Below the pieces are notes generated by a model that made no database searches, was not told where the DNA came from, and was given only the letters and a program-made list of their open reading frames with translations. Of a stretch of 64,000 bases of DNA, positions 43,371-57,358 are shown one piece after another (position 1 is the stretch's first letter; every line of letters begins with the position of its first letter). The DNA comes from Sepiola atlantica (lineage: Eukaryota; Mollusca; Cephalopoda; Sepiida; Sepiolidae). The DNA lies in contig OY744537.1 in the NCBI GenBank assembly GCA_963556195.1, positions 19,900,274 to 19,964,273 of the forward strand, written 5' to 3'. A program made the position numbers and the translations under genes.

Positions 43371-43373
43371 ATG
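43371..43373 (+). CDS. EIF3I: eIF3i exon 1 coding part (start codon only)
   Basis: TAAAAATG followed at once by the donor GTAAGAAAT. Adding M to exon 2's [11 protein letters not shown] gives the standard eIF3i N-terminus (MKPI.L.GHERS). Confidence 0.7.
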
Positions 43374-46300
43374 GTAAGAAATTAATTTATTTTACTTAAA
43401 AAATTTTTTTAAATCTTTTTATTTAAACAATATATACTCTAAAAAATATTCATAGTTGTAAGTTTTTAATAGTTAATGATAAAGTAGAGAGTAGATCATT
43501 TTGTCTTTTATTAAAAACACATGCGTTTTATTTCCCTTGCAACTTAAAAAAAAATGAATTTAATTCCGATAAACTTTGATTTTTAGACACTTTAAACGCC
43601 TTTATTTATATTTTAAAACGGAAAAGTTATGGCATCGTGGTAAAATATACTTTAAAATTGCTAATTTACTTATATTATTATTTAAACTAGTTTTTAATTC
43701 ATTTCCTTAACTTATCGCTTTCCATATGCTGATTAACTGATTCTAACATTTTTTATGAAATTCTAATGAGTTTAGTTAAGTAATATTTTAATTTTTCGAT
43801 ACAATTTAACGAAATAAGTCAGTAACAAATCTGTTTAAACCGTCAATCTTTACCATTACCCAAATCTGTGAAAAAAAGAAGAAAAAAAAGAATTGCATGA
43901 TGAAACCTATTGTCTATTATTGATATATTTGACATGTAAATTTTGTAATTAATCTTTTTTTTATACTAAGTATTTTAAGTTAATGGTAAAGTTGACGTAA
44001 TCATTCCTAGAAACTAAATTTCACATTTTTGTTTTCTTTTAAACCGGCTTTTTTTCTTTGGAGGGAGAGTGTCTGTTACTACTATGTGTGTGTGTGTGTG
44101 TGTGTTAGATTTTTTTTTTTTTTATAAGAACAATGACATTTCATTCTTCATTCAGTTATTTCAATTTTGTTTTTAAAATAAACTAAAATACTTCGTAAAT
44201 CATGTGTTAATCCCATAACGGGAAGAATCTATAATTGTCACCAAACTACACAGTTAATTTTTTTTTTTTTACAATCCTTTTAAATGGCCGACTTTATCAA
44301 AACGGAAGTCCTATTTCCACGTGTTATCCGAATCGCGAAAAGAATATTCATTCCATAACGTTTGTCCAACTGTCATTGTTATCGTATTTTTTTTAATAAC
44401 TAGATGACATCGGCGTTGCCCAGGAATTGGTAAGGACACCTGTGTAATCCTGCTCCCATCTCTGAACCCCCATGTTTGTTCAAAGCTGGGAGGTAATTTT
44501 ATAGAATCATTTTCGTCTCCAATGGGTGGTTTTATGGGTTGTTTTTATAAGTGTCCTGAGAACGATTTTGGCGTTGAAAACCGTCGCAAATAAGTAATTT
44601 GGTTGTTATGTCATAGAAGATCGGGGGGGGGGGGGGGGCATCTTGAAACCCTAATGTTGAAGACGGGAGTGATTCTATAAAAATATCGGAATACAATCGT
44701 ATCTTCATGCATTCCCGGGCAACGCCGAGGTGCCAGCTAAAGGAAAAAAGATAAGTTTTGATAACAATGACAGGGTTATCCTACTAACGGTGATCCCACA
44801 CAGAAAAGTAAAAAATTCTAATAAAATAAGTTATATATAGATATTATTTAAATAATTTAGTGTTAACAAATATTTTTTATTAACATTTCTTGTAAACTTT
44901 ATTGCTTTTTGTGATTATATGTAACTAGCCTGAAAAGGTTGGCGCTAAAAATAAATAAAACGATGTGGGGGGGGGATCACTTTCACGCATAAATTTCACA
45001 TGAAATGATCACCTACTTTCAGGCCACTAGCGGTAATGATTACCAACTTCCGGATCAGATAGCGTTTTTAAAGACATATAACCAAATACTTTAAGGGGGG
45101 ATGATTTTTTTTTTGGTGGGCTTAACAAAATCTTAGGCATTTTTTTATGCTGTGAACTGATACATGGTTGCCCGTTGATGATTCAAGAATGACCTTATAG
45201 TAAAAAGAGGAGGGGGCGACCTTGTTACGAGGGGCTCGATTAATGAATAGATGTTGTTTTGAGCTGGATGGGCAGTAATTCTGGTAGAGCGGCGGGGGGG
45301 GGGGGGGTTCAATATCTATTCATATGGATCCGTAATTAAAATAAAAAAAAAATGATGAAATTGAGCTCTAAACTATAACTTGGCTAAACGATCATGTTGC
45401 ACACACATTTTCAAGTGTTTTTGTTTTAAAAATCTATTTTTTGTATTCGCAAAGGAAGGGCATGTTTTTTTTTATAACTTAAACCTCCCAAAATATATAT
45501 TAGAATGGGGGGAATCATTTTCGCATATAAATTTAACGTAAAATGATCGCCCACTTCCGGGCCAAATAGCATAAGGATATGTAAATCATTTGATGTGAAT
45601 TATTCGGTTAATTACAAATTACGACTAATTAGATAAATTAACAGATTTTTTTATCAATGCTGACCCCCTTTAATAATGGTTGATATAACCCCCCCCCCCC
45701 AAAAAAAAAGTGCCATTATTCAAAACAAGATATTGTCAACATGCTGATTTGGGAATCCCTCAGAGATGCACCTTGGAGTAAAACTTATTCTCTCCCTGTT
45801 AGAGGAGGTTACTGAATGAATCAAAGCAGACATGTCCCCACTTGGGAATTCAATAGCATGCCTCACTCTCCCCAATGTTTCACTTTGACCTGTGCAGCTA
45901 CTATTGCATATAGGCACCAAGGATTTTTCCGTTTCAAACACTATAAGTCAGCTGAAAATAAGCCAAAATTTGTAGCATCAAGAAACCATTGTAAAAGTAT
46001 AAGAGTAGGAAAACTGAGACGACTAGAAATCGCGTCACAGAAATTAGGATCTCGTTATTTCTAGAAATTTATAATAGTGTTGTGAAAAATGGGCAATCAA
46101 CAATTCTCCCACTATTCACCCACCATGGAGTCGCTTCCATGGCAACAGACAAGGTTGAATTGGTTTGTCTTAAACTCCACCTTGGACTCCGCAAATCACT
46201 CCTTCCCCAATTTTCTTTCACTACCGGAAACTGCACTAGATGATCTGATCATCGTCCCTTTCCATGTCCTGGTTATCATAAAAAAACCTTGACATCTCCA

Positions 46301-49300
46301 AAGCATGTGGACCAGATTCTATCCTTGCTCTTGTCATAAAGAAATGTTCTGCTTAGCTGACCTGTCCTCTCCAGACTCTAACAAATTCCTTGCAGAATCT
46401 TGCTTCCCTGATAACTCAAAAATTGTCTCTGTGGTATCTATTTTCAAGAATCATGGCAAAAGAATTGACTCGCAAAATTATTGCCCCATAAGTCTCCTTC
46501 TGCTCTTTGCTAAAATCTTTAAATCATCAATCAATCTTGTGATAGTTCACCTTGAAAATGCTAGACTTCTCTCTGACCAACAGTGTGAATTTAGGCAATC
46601 CTGTTCTACAGTCGATATCCTAATGGTCATCTGAATGTATGTACTGCACACTGGATAAGAGGTAAAGCTAGGGAGATAGCACTAGATATCTCCAAGGCCT
46701 TTGACAAGCTTTGGCATGAAGGTCTTCTTGGGAAAATCAACTTGTATGGTATTACCGGACGATTCTCAATGGTCATACATCCAAACAACACGTCAATGCG
46801 GATGTGTCCCAGAGGTTGATACTTGGACCTATATTATTTCTAACCTAACAACCTCGGTGATGGAATCGCATCTGAGATGGGTGTATTTGCTGATGACACT
46901 ACACTCTATTCTCGGCAGAAAGGTAAATGCCCACACATGCAAGGTAATGACTTAATCCTTGGAAAATGACCCAATCTGTAATAGAATGGGCCAAAAAATG
47001 GGTAGTCACATTTAATGCTGCTAAGATAAATCTCCTTTCCTTTAACAACTATAAGAAACCTTTTCAACAACAGATTGTCATGAACGATAGCACTTTTCCG
47101 TAGAGTTCAACATTTAAATTTCTTGGCCTACCATTCTCGGGCAACATGAAGTCGAATAAGTAGATAGAAAATACTGCCGCAAAGAAGGTGAGCTCCCTCT
47201 ACTGGAATAAAACAAATTCTTACGTCTGTCAGTATCCTATATCTTTATAAAGCCACCATTTGTCCGTGCATGGAGTATTGTTGCCACATCCTGGCTGGTG
47301 CACCAACCACTAGCTTTTCCGTCTTGGACAGGGTGCAAAGAAGAATTTCTTCCAAGCTCCAGCGCCTGTTGCATCCCTGAGTTTGTTTTACAAATACTTC
47401 TATGGAATGAGCTCTGATTTAACTTACTGCATTTGTACCCTCCCACCCGACTAGCAGCAAAATCCCACCCCTTCACTGTCGAGGTCCATGGATGCCGTAT
47501 GATTTTCTACTCTGATAGCTTTTTTCCTCAGATGCTTGCCTTTGGAATTCCCTCCCTGCTCCTACTGACCGTACCAACATGCAGAAATTTGAATGTAACG
47601 TGAGCAAACATCTTGCTGCTCAACTCCTCACTCAGGTTGCCCTCCTATAAATTTGGCCCCTAATCACAGTGGCAATGTGACTGGTTTGGAGTGAATAAAA
47701 AGAAATAAAAGACACAATCCCGAAACTATGGTAAATTTTAGCCTGTATTTTATTTTATTAAAGTAAATAAGAAAAAAGTCCAAGAAAACAAACGTTGGTG
47801 ACCTCACATTTAGCATAATAATAGATAGATGTTTAAATATTTCTAATATTATTTGATCACATTAGATGGGAAGCACTCGAAAAGTCGTTTGAGTTATGCA
47901 AATATCCCAAATAATTTTAATATATATATAAGAATCTAAAGTCCCAAAATTTGGGGTATGAAAGTGGAGTTTTTTCAAAAAAATTAGTTGAATTCTGGAC
48001 CGATTCAAAAGAAGAAATTCGATAATTTCTTTGTTTATTGTCATATTGATGAAACCTGCTCTTTTTATGTGAAATTGACTTTTAATGGACCCATTACATC
48101 CACTGTAGGCATACTGTTTCCATCTTTTTTGTACCACCCTTAGGATTAGTATTAAGGTTATCATTCTCATATTATTTCTCTCCATGCAACACATATCCTC
48201 AAAACCCTCACTGGCCCGGTTTCACTTTCATACATCATCACACTGCGTACATCATCACTAATAGACTCTTCTCTTGTTCGACAGTGGTAACGAAAGGACG
48301 ACAAGTATTATGGCAATCAATTCCTACATTTTCATGCTGAAAATAAATCTCTTGCAATATTTATTGACTGTTCATTTTCAGACAAAATAGAAACAATTAT
48401 CGAAATGATATTACAACTAGATTCTGTAGCTCCAATGTAAATTTGTGTTGAGACTCCCAATTGATCAGCTAGTTTTGTTTGACAACTAAATTCCCATTTT
48501 TTTTTAAAATTACTAATGAGTCACCACTTATCAAGGATAAAAGTCACTTGAGGATAAAGGGTAATGAGATGTATTGTCAGTTCTAATGAGAAAATATTTT
48601 ATGAGAGGATTGAGAATAATGAATGGAATTTAATGACTTATGAGGACAGTTTATGACATATTTATTCACATTGGATTTGAAGATGACTATGTTGAGGTCC
48701 ACAGAGAAGCAATCTCATGGCAACGTGTTTCACAGAAGGGAAGTTCTTGGAAAGAAACTCTGTTCATGGAAATTCTATTTGATGTTAGGCACACAGGAAG
48801 AAAAGAAAAAATTCTTTGCAGTTGTGGAAATAAGACAAGTTCTTGTGAGTGTTTTCCAAGGCGGAACCAGAGATTGAAGCTCAGTCAAGCACCTTCCATA
48901 AAAATAACAAGAGTAGAGAAAGATTTGTTAAATATCCAGGCCGTGTGTACCGAAAAGTCATTTGACAAGAAGAGATGCACCTGGCAATGGGATGGGAAGA
49001 AGCAACATAACATGATCAATTGTTAAAAGATAAAATAAATGTGTTGGATTATCATTCATTGAAACGACGGTTGGCGAATAAAATGCCCTGGGGTGTGTAG
49101 CTACATTGACAATGCTGTCCCATGGGGGCGTTTAAGGTGGTCACAAGTTGTTATATAATAACAACTCGAAATTGATATCGAGGTTGATTGGTGATTTGGG
49201 GCCGAGAAGAATCACCCGTCAAATTCTTGTACATGCATCGGCCTCCTACAACCGACCGTTTCTCACCGTCACTGACAATAAAGATATATCGTTCTATTTT

Positions 49301-52300
49301 CATATATCAATGTATTGTCGTCATTCTTTTTAAGCACCGCCGTAATACAACAAGACTAGCAATGTCTCTTTTGTGAGAAAAGTGCTGTAGAGAACAAAAG
49401 AGATAATTCCTCACGAGACTGTAAAATCGGTTTTGAACTCTGTCAAGAACGAGTGCTCTGAGCAGCACCTCCCCAAATGGGGCAGCAGTACTCCATCTTA
49501 GGACATATCTGACTCTTATATATGTAGAGGTGTGCACCTGGAGTCGGGTACTTTCTGGAATGTAGAATGATCTAATCATAAAAGAATAACATTTGGAAAG
49601 CTTTATTGATGGCTCCGAAATAAAGTAGAAATTGTCAGTTGAACGGATTACTGTGGGAATTCTGTTGTCTTGTACAAAACTGACCGATCAGTTGAGGTTG
49701 TTCTTCATGAGATAATCACATGTTATAATCTGAACTCTTATCAAGTTTATGCATTTTTTTTTTTCTCTTTTACAGAAGCCTATTATGCTCCATGGCCACG
49801 AGAGGTCGATAACCCAAATCAAATACAGTCGTGAAGGTGATCTTATATTCTCCTGTGCCAAAGACTCAACCCCAAATGTCTGGTTTGCTCTCAATGGTGA
49901 ACGTTTAGGAACTTACCATGGACACACTGGCGCTGTCTGGTGTATTGATGTTGACTGTATCCTTTCATGGATGTTTCCATTTTTTTTTTTTTTTTTTTTT
50001 TCTGTGTTTGTCATTCAATTCAATTAATTTGGTAAAAAATGAAACAAGTGTTTCAGTTGCCATGTAAGGATAGGGTGGTAGAAATTTTCATACTTGACAA
50101 TTGTCTCCCTTTTAAGTAGTAATGAGTCTTCAGATGTGAACTTTTACGAGTACAGAAAAGTTTTAAAAGGGGAGAAAAGGTATCAGTGACCAAAGATTGT
50201 GAAACTACATAATAACCTTCTTACTTATATCCCAGCAGGTGCAACAAAGTATAGGAAACCAATCTATACTTTATCTTGATTGATAGAAAGAGATTGAACT
50301 TTTATTGTTAGAAATGCTAGACAAACAGCAGCTCCTGCAAAGGCCTGTTAAAGCTTTATTTGGTGGAAATTAGGAACCCAAAAGTGTTCATTATTATTAT
50401 TAGCAGCTGAACCTAACCGCCGTTGCCCGGGATGCAGTGAAGTAAGTTTCATTTTTATTTGTTTTCACATTTTTAAACTTACGGTAGACAACTCCTATTA
50501 TATTATTCAATTAAAATTGAGTTATCCCACTTGCTGATTTTTAGGTGATTATTTAAAAATGTTTCATATTAGTAGTTGTCTGGGCCGGATTAAGTAATTT
50601 AAGAAATAAATTGTAGCTAAATATGTTATATTGCCAATAACACAGTATAACAATAACAAATGAAAATTGGCTAGTCATAAGGAAAGTTTGATTTATCAGC
50701 TAAAATGCTAATTCGACAAGATGACTATTTGTTAGATTTAATAGGAGTAATAGCAATATTAGAATATTGATCGTTTTATGGAAACGTTTTGTCGTAGATT
50801 TTAACTAATTTATTTATTATTTTTCCTTTTTTAACTGCTTTCCTCATTTTGGTTATTAAGAAATCTTTCGGAAATTGTAAATAATGAATATTTCTTACGC
50901 GGTGGGAGTTCTTCTCACATGAGTCATTAACAGTGATTGCACGCTGGCAAAAGCCGGCGATGTCTCCCTAGATTTCCACTTTTTTTTCGATCACCTTTGC
51001 AAATCACTTTGTGTTCTCGCAACAGCCGTTTACCATCGAGTTTTGGCTTTCTCTGGAATTTGAGTGGCAGTGAGCCCCCCTCAAGATGCCAGTACTCTCC
51101 GTGCCCTTCCAGTGGAGGTCTGGATGGTGCTCTCCCTCTTCTGTCTTTCCATCTTTCTAGACCCTTTATGGCTATTTTCTGTGGTACCAACCAATATTGG
51201 TTGGTACCACAGAAAATTTTTGTGTTTTTCGGGGTGGAGAAGTGGGTAGAGACTCATGGGATTTTTCTTAGCAGTTTCAGTTCTTTTGGATTTGTGTTAG
51301 CAATAGTACTAGAATTATGACACATCCGGTGCGGCAAGGGGTTATTTATGATAAATCTCATGCAGTTCTCCCCCCCCCCCCCCCCCCCCCCCGACTGTTT
51401 TAGTATGAGCCGTCCTCCTACTTTTATATATTTTCAACGGTGGTATAACATTTTACAACTTAACTTGCTCAAAACTCTTCAAATATAGATTATTATTTGG
51501 ATTATTTCGGCTGATTTTTTAATTTTTTTTTTAACTTTGAATTTTTTATGTTGAACTCTGGAATCTATACAGAATTTTGAACTGAACCCATTACTTAATC
51601 CACGGGGGTTGGATTGTTCTCGTTCCATACGTCATCACTGGGTAGAACAGGGATATGAGTTCCCCACTTTTTTTTCTGATTTCTACCAAATTGTGAGAGC
51701 TTTACTCTCTTATTTTTTGTCGCTATTTGGCTGGATTTTATTTCTCTTTTCCTGTTTCTCTCTTCTTCTAATGACAGTTCTTTATGAAAACTGAAAATGT
51801 TAATTTTGCCGTGAAAGCTAGGACTTCAAATGATGAGGGTAACGGAATTAGATGACTTTTGTTTCATCAAAAAATAACTTCCTGTCTCCTTCCCCCAACA
51901 TATGCACTGGTGTCTTTCTCTTAATTTTAACTTAGTTGATTAGAGTTGTATTTTTTGGTTAGGAGCAAAGTGTTGTATCTGTTCCGATACTACACTTCAT
52001 CTTTTCTGTTCTTGATCAGTTGTGGGAGAGAGATCCTTCTAGATTGAAGCAGTTTTTATTTATGTCGCAATCAAGAGTGCACATTTTTGGGAGCTGGATT
52101 TTACTTACATTAAAAGCCAACTTTGTGTGTAAATGAAGTTAAATTGAGGCAAATAGATGCAGTTGTAATATTAAATTGAGGCAAATAGATGCAGTTGTAA
52201 TATTAAATTGAGGCAAATAGATGCAGTTGTAATATTAAATTGAGGCAAATAGATGCAGTTGTAATATTAAATTGAGGCAAATAGATGCAGTTGTAATATT

Positions 52301-55300
52301 AAATTGAGGCAAATAGATGCAGTTGTAATATTAAATTGAGGCAAATAGATGCAGTTGTAATATTAAATTGAGGCAAATAGATGCAGTTGTAATATTAAAT
52401 TGAGGCAAATAGATGCAGTTGTAATATTAAATTGAGGCAAATAGATGCAGTTGTAATATTAAATTGAGGCAAATAGATGCAGTTGTAATATTAAATTGAG
52501 GCAAATAGATGCAGTTGTAATATTAAATTGAGGCAAATAGATGCAGTTGTAATATTAAATTGAGGCAAATAGATGCAGTTGTAAATAACAAATTTAGATG
52601 CGATTGGTTCAAGAGGAAGGTTTATATTTACCGAGATTGTTATCTCACTAATTAAACATTTTTCGAATTATTTTAAATGTGTTTTTGCTAATTATCATTA
52701 GCACTTGTAAAAAAATGTTTTTAGTTGTTGTTTTGCGCTGTCGACCACACGCATGACAGCCGTTGCCATCCAGGTTGTGAAATTCATCTCGATTTCAGCT
52801 ATTCTCGCCATTGACTATTCACATCCCTGATAAAAGTGTTAATTATAGTATTCTTAGTTATTACCATAGGATTGAACCGTCAACATCCAGAAGACTCACT
52901 TATAACTTATTGTTAAACAACACCTTTATACGTTGCGCTACAAGATAATAATTAATTAACACTTCAATCCAGTCATGGCTGGCAGAATGAGAACAATCTA
53001 CCGCTGTGGATTAAATAAAGGGTTTAGTTTGAAATTCTGTATGGGTTCCCGATTTCAAAAAGATACGCCTGAAGAAGGTTGGAAGTTACATCAGCTGAAA
53101 CGTGAAAATAATAACCAGGATGAGAATAGTAGTCTGAATAATACAAATTATCAATCCTCATCTCAAAAATTCTGAAACAAATTATTGGTCCCCCGATTTA
53201 TAAAATCGGGAGACCTATGTTTTGGGGCATTTCCGTCCGTCTGGATTTTTCTCCGCAACCATCCATTGAATTTCTCTGAAATTTTGCATGAAGTTGTAAC
53301 TTTGGTCAGGTTAGAAAGTGACATTCTCTAAAATCGGGAGACCTATGTTTTGGGGCATTTCCGTCCGTCTGGATTTTTCTCCGCGACCATCCATTGAATT
53401 TCTCTGAAATTTGCATGAAGTTGTAACTTTGGTCAGGTTAGAAAGTGACATTCTCTGATTTTTGAAAAGAAATCTGGTTAGCCCCCCAGGGGGTCAAAAG
53501 GCCCCAAAATGGCAAAAAATGACATTTTTTGCCCCATAACTTTACATCCATCCATTCAATTTCTCTGAAACTTGGCCAAAATATGGAGGCAATTGTTCCT
53601 AATAGAAAATAAGTATCGCTGACCTTGAAAAAAATCTGGTTTGCGCCCCCAGGGGGTCAAAAGCCCCCAAAATGGCAAAAAATGAGCCTTTTCTCCCATA
53701 ACATTTGATCCATCCATTCAATTTTTCTGCAACTTGGCCAAAATGTAGAGGCAATTGTTCTGGATATAAAATGAGCATCTTTGACCTCAGAAAAATTCTG
53801 GTTTGCACCCCCAGGGGGCCAAAAGGGGGTCAAAAATGCCCCAAATTGCCCAAACTTATTGCATTTTACATTCGCCACATCGAGTCACATACAGAGGGGG
53901 ACCACACATGCGCGGCTTGTTATTTATTGATTTATGTAAAAATATATTCATTAAAAAACCAAATGAAACAAACCCCTTGCTTATCCTCGCTTTCTGTTCG
54001 TTTTGGAATTCTCCTTGCCATTGGGCCTTTGTTTCGCTATGAAGTCTTCATTGTACAGGCACACTTTTAAAGGGTATCTATTGTTTGTACTGACAGTAGA
54101 CCAATAAACCAACAGTGATTTGATTTACGCTTCAAGAATAGTGTTATATGGATTGGGATGATCGATCTGTGTTGATTCCATCATTCTAAAACTTTTCGTC
54201 ATCTGCCGTATCCTTACTGCTTAAAACAAGTGGCATTTTAACTACATATAGTTTATATTTTAATTCTACACGTGGATACATTGCCCCAGGAAACAAGTGC
54301 ATCACTCTCACTCATTCCCGAAGCTGTCAACATGTCTGTTGTCTCATCTTTTCCTCCGTGATCTGTCTCTGTTGTTGTATCACCGCAACCACCACCATCT
54401 TCTTCTCCCCTCACCCTCATCCATTCCTAGCAATGAAAATTGCTTGTATGATAATTAGCTGTTGATTCCTAAACTCGGAGAGGTCACACCGTGACAACCA
54501 ATCCAGTCAATATTTTACAATAATCATTTCAGAATGTTTTTTTCCTTAATGTAACTGAAGGGGACACGCAAAACATTTTGACTGGATCTGCTGATAATTC
54601 TTGCAGACTATGGAATTGTGAAAAAGGTAATGTGGCTTTTTTTCTTTTTATAACTTAACTATTTTCACATGTATGTGCATTCTGTAAGTTGACCCGAAAA
54701 GAATGACCTATGAACTTCAGTTTATTGATTACAGTAAAATGTATTTAATTCTTTATGTCTTATACCATCCGAAACCAAACTGACCGGAAGTGATGTTTGT
54801 ATTCTTATACCACTCACCATCACATGAAATGATAACCGTTTGTTTAAATCTATTTTTCAAGACATCTAAAACATCGTAGTGGAAGGGAAATAACTCTTAT
54901 CAGCCCTCTGATATTTAAGTTTGGTAGTTTTGTTTTACGGCATATCAACCCTTTTTGGGTTATTTAATGCCGAATCTGGTCATTATAGTAAAAGTTTTTA
55001 TGCTTCAAGTTCTTTATATCTTCAAATGTTTAATCATCGTTTTTGGTTTGGTAGTTTTGTTTTACGGCATATCAACCCTTTTTGGGTTATTTAATGCTGA
55101 ATCTGGTCATTATAGTAAAAGATTTATGCTTCAAGTTCTAAAAATAAAATAAAAAAGGGGAGGGAGAAAGGGAGAGGGGCTGTTGTTTTTGTTTTTGGTT
55201 TTGTAGAACATAATTAAGTTTTACAAAAAAAAACGTCAATGTAGGTGAATTTCGTCTCAGGGAGCCACAGGGCAGCCTGATCTGGTATCACCAGCTCTAA

Positions 55301-57322
55301 TATTTAATCAGAGTTTATGAAATTGATGTTTATTTGACCATTTCTGTAACTAATTAATGCATCAATTGTACTTTATTTACCTCCTCTCCATGAGGTTAGA
55401 CACGAGGTCAGGTGTGGGTTTTGATGAAAGTGTTTCTGTAGAACGAACTGGATTCGAACCTGGCACACCCAGGTCCTCAATTACTATCAAACTCACCATC
55501 CCTGTTTTTTAAAAAAATTTTTAGTCCGTATATTTGTTTTTATTATTATATAATTAATTAACACCATGCATGCAGAACGGTGTCTTTCGAGTTATACTCT
55601 CGTTTCATCTTGTACAGCTTGAGTTTGTGTTGTTCGTACCAGTCAGGGACACGTCCTTGACAATCAGTCTGACAGTGGCTTTGTTCTGTTCAGTCCTATG
55701 AGGTCCACCCTCCCAGGCTTTATCTTCTATCTGAGAAGAGGTTAGTTTATTGCTGATGCGCCCCTACCGGAAATGCAGACGAGGCTGTTCAAGCATTTTT
55801 TCTAGGCCAGAGTACACTTCACCTGATGCACTGGACTCTCAAAACCTGACCTTGTGTCTAACCTCCTGCAGAGGAGGTTAATAAACATACTGTAAAGTTT
55901 CAGAACAGTCTATGAAAACAGACAGTTTTAGCCATTTTTTTTCTAATTCCCTACAGGACAGGTTGTTTAAAGTTAATGGATTCTTTTGGTAATTAAATCG
56001 GTTAACCATATTAACCAAATTCTCATTTTGTAATCTTTTTCATTAAATTTTCTAACAAAAGTGGGAAGTTAGCTGAAAAGAATTTGATTAGAAATTCTGG
56101 AGTTCGTTCGGAAAAAAAAAACCTCAACTCCTGTCTCTGATTTTTCTGCTAAATTCTTTTATTTTAATTTTTTTCCTAATTGTTTAACGAATACAATAGT
56201 GTTTTCATGTTTTTTTTTAATTGGAAATTATCCTCATGAATATAAATATAATTAAATTGTAATTTTAATTTATGGCTACAACAATTTGATGTTTAAAAGA
56301 AGTATTAGTTAATATTTATTCATTTTCTGCGAAAAGGTGCATAAAAACTCGATACTGAATTAGTTTCATCCCATTAAATTCTAAAACTTTTATCATGTGT
56401 TAATAAAATCTCATAAATTAACGGGAAAACTAAACATTTTAACTCTTCTTTTTTCAGGCACGCAATTGGTCAATATACCTACCAACACAGCCGTAAGGAC
56501 CAACGGTTTCTCCTACAGTGGACAACTTATCATGTTTTCTACAGACACCACGATGGGAAAACAATGTACCATCTATATATATGACATTCGGGATGACACT
56601 CAAATCAGTGAGTTGACAATATTTTACATTGGACTTTTCTCCCCCCCCCCCCTCCCCTTTTTATTTAGTTAAACAATGTCAGCTATAGATATTTTTTTGT
56701 GTATATTGTACGAGCTGAAGTACCAATTCCACACCAAGTTTCTCAAATTTTCTCAAAGTTTCATTATACAGAAAAATCTTTTGATCATTGGGAAGAGTTG
56801 GTGTATATTATTTGTTTTAGACTTTTTTCACTATCCAATTGAATAATTAAATTTACAAATTTTAATCTATAGTCAAGTATTTATTAAATTAATTTTGTTT
56901 CTTGTGTATAGTTTAAAAAAGAGAATTACCTACCTTTCTCATGATTGGTCCTAAAATCAAGATCCAGTGTTTTAGATTGAAGATCAATCAATTCTACGAT
57001 AAGGTGAATGTTAGTCTCAATTTTAATTTTATATAGACAATCTTCTGGATACAGTGAGCTATAACTGGTTTTAGGTTTTTGTTGATAGGGATTTTGTCTT
57101 ATATATATAAATTCCCGAAACAGTTTTTCATGGTAAACAACTGATGATCCCTTAAAATAGTGTTAGAAACTAACTAATATAATAACTGTAAAAAATAAAT
57201 TGACGTACATGAGTGATTTTCCACTGGAAGACTTGAGACTATAAGTTTTTTTTATTTTATTTATTTATTTTTTTTTATATATATTTTTTTTTTTATATAG
57301 TTTTAATGGTTGAGAAACTTCC

Positions 57323-57358
<36 letters not shown>

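Noticed and set aside
47862..48194. 110-codon minus-strand ORF
   Set aside because: No domain recognised, lies in an eIF3i intron between LINE relics; unsupported as a gene.
48640..49026. 128-codon + strand ORF
   Set aside because: Antisense to the minus-strand LINE C-terminal coding sequence, whose motifs are recognisable.
50937..51320. 127-codon ORF spanning the palindrome
   Set aside because: Lies in a dispersed repeat in eIF3i intron 2; no conserved domain, and the related copy at 26126 has a different frame.
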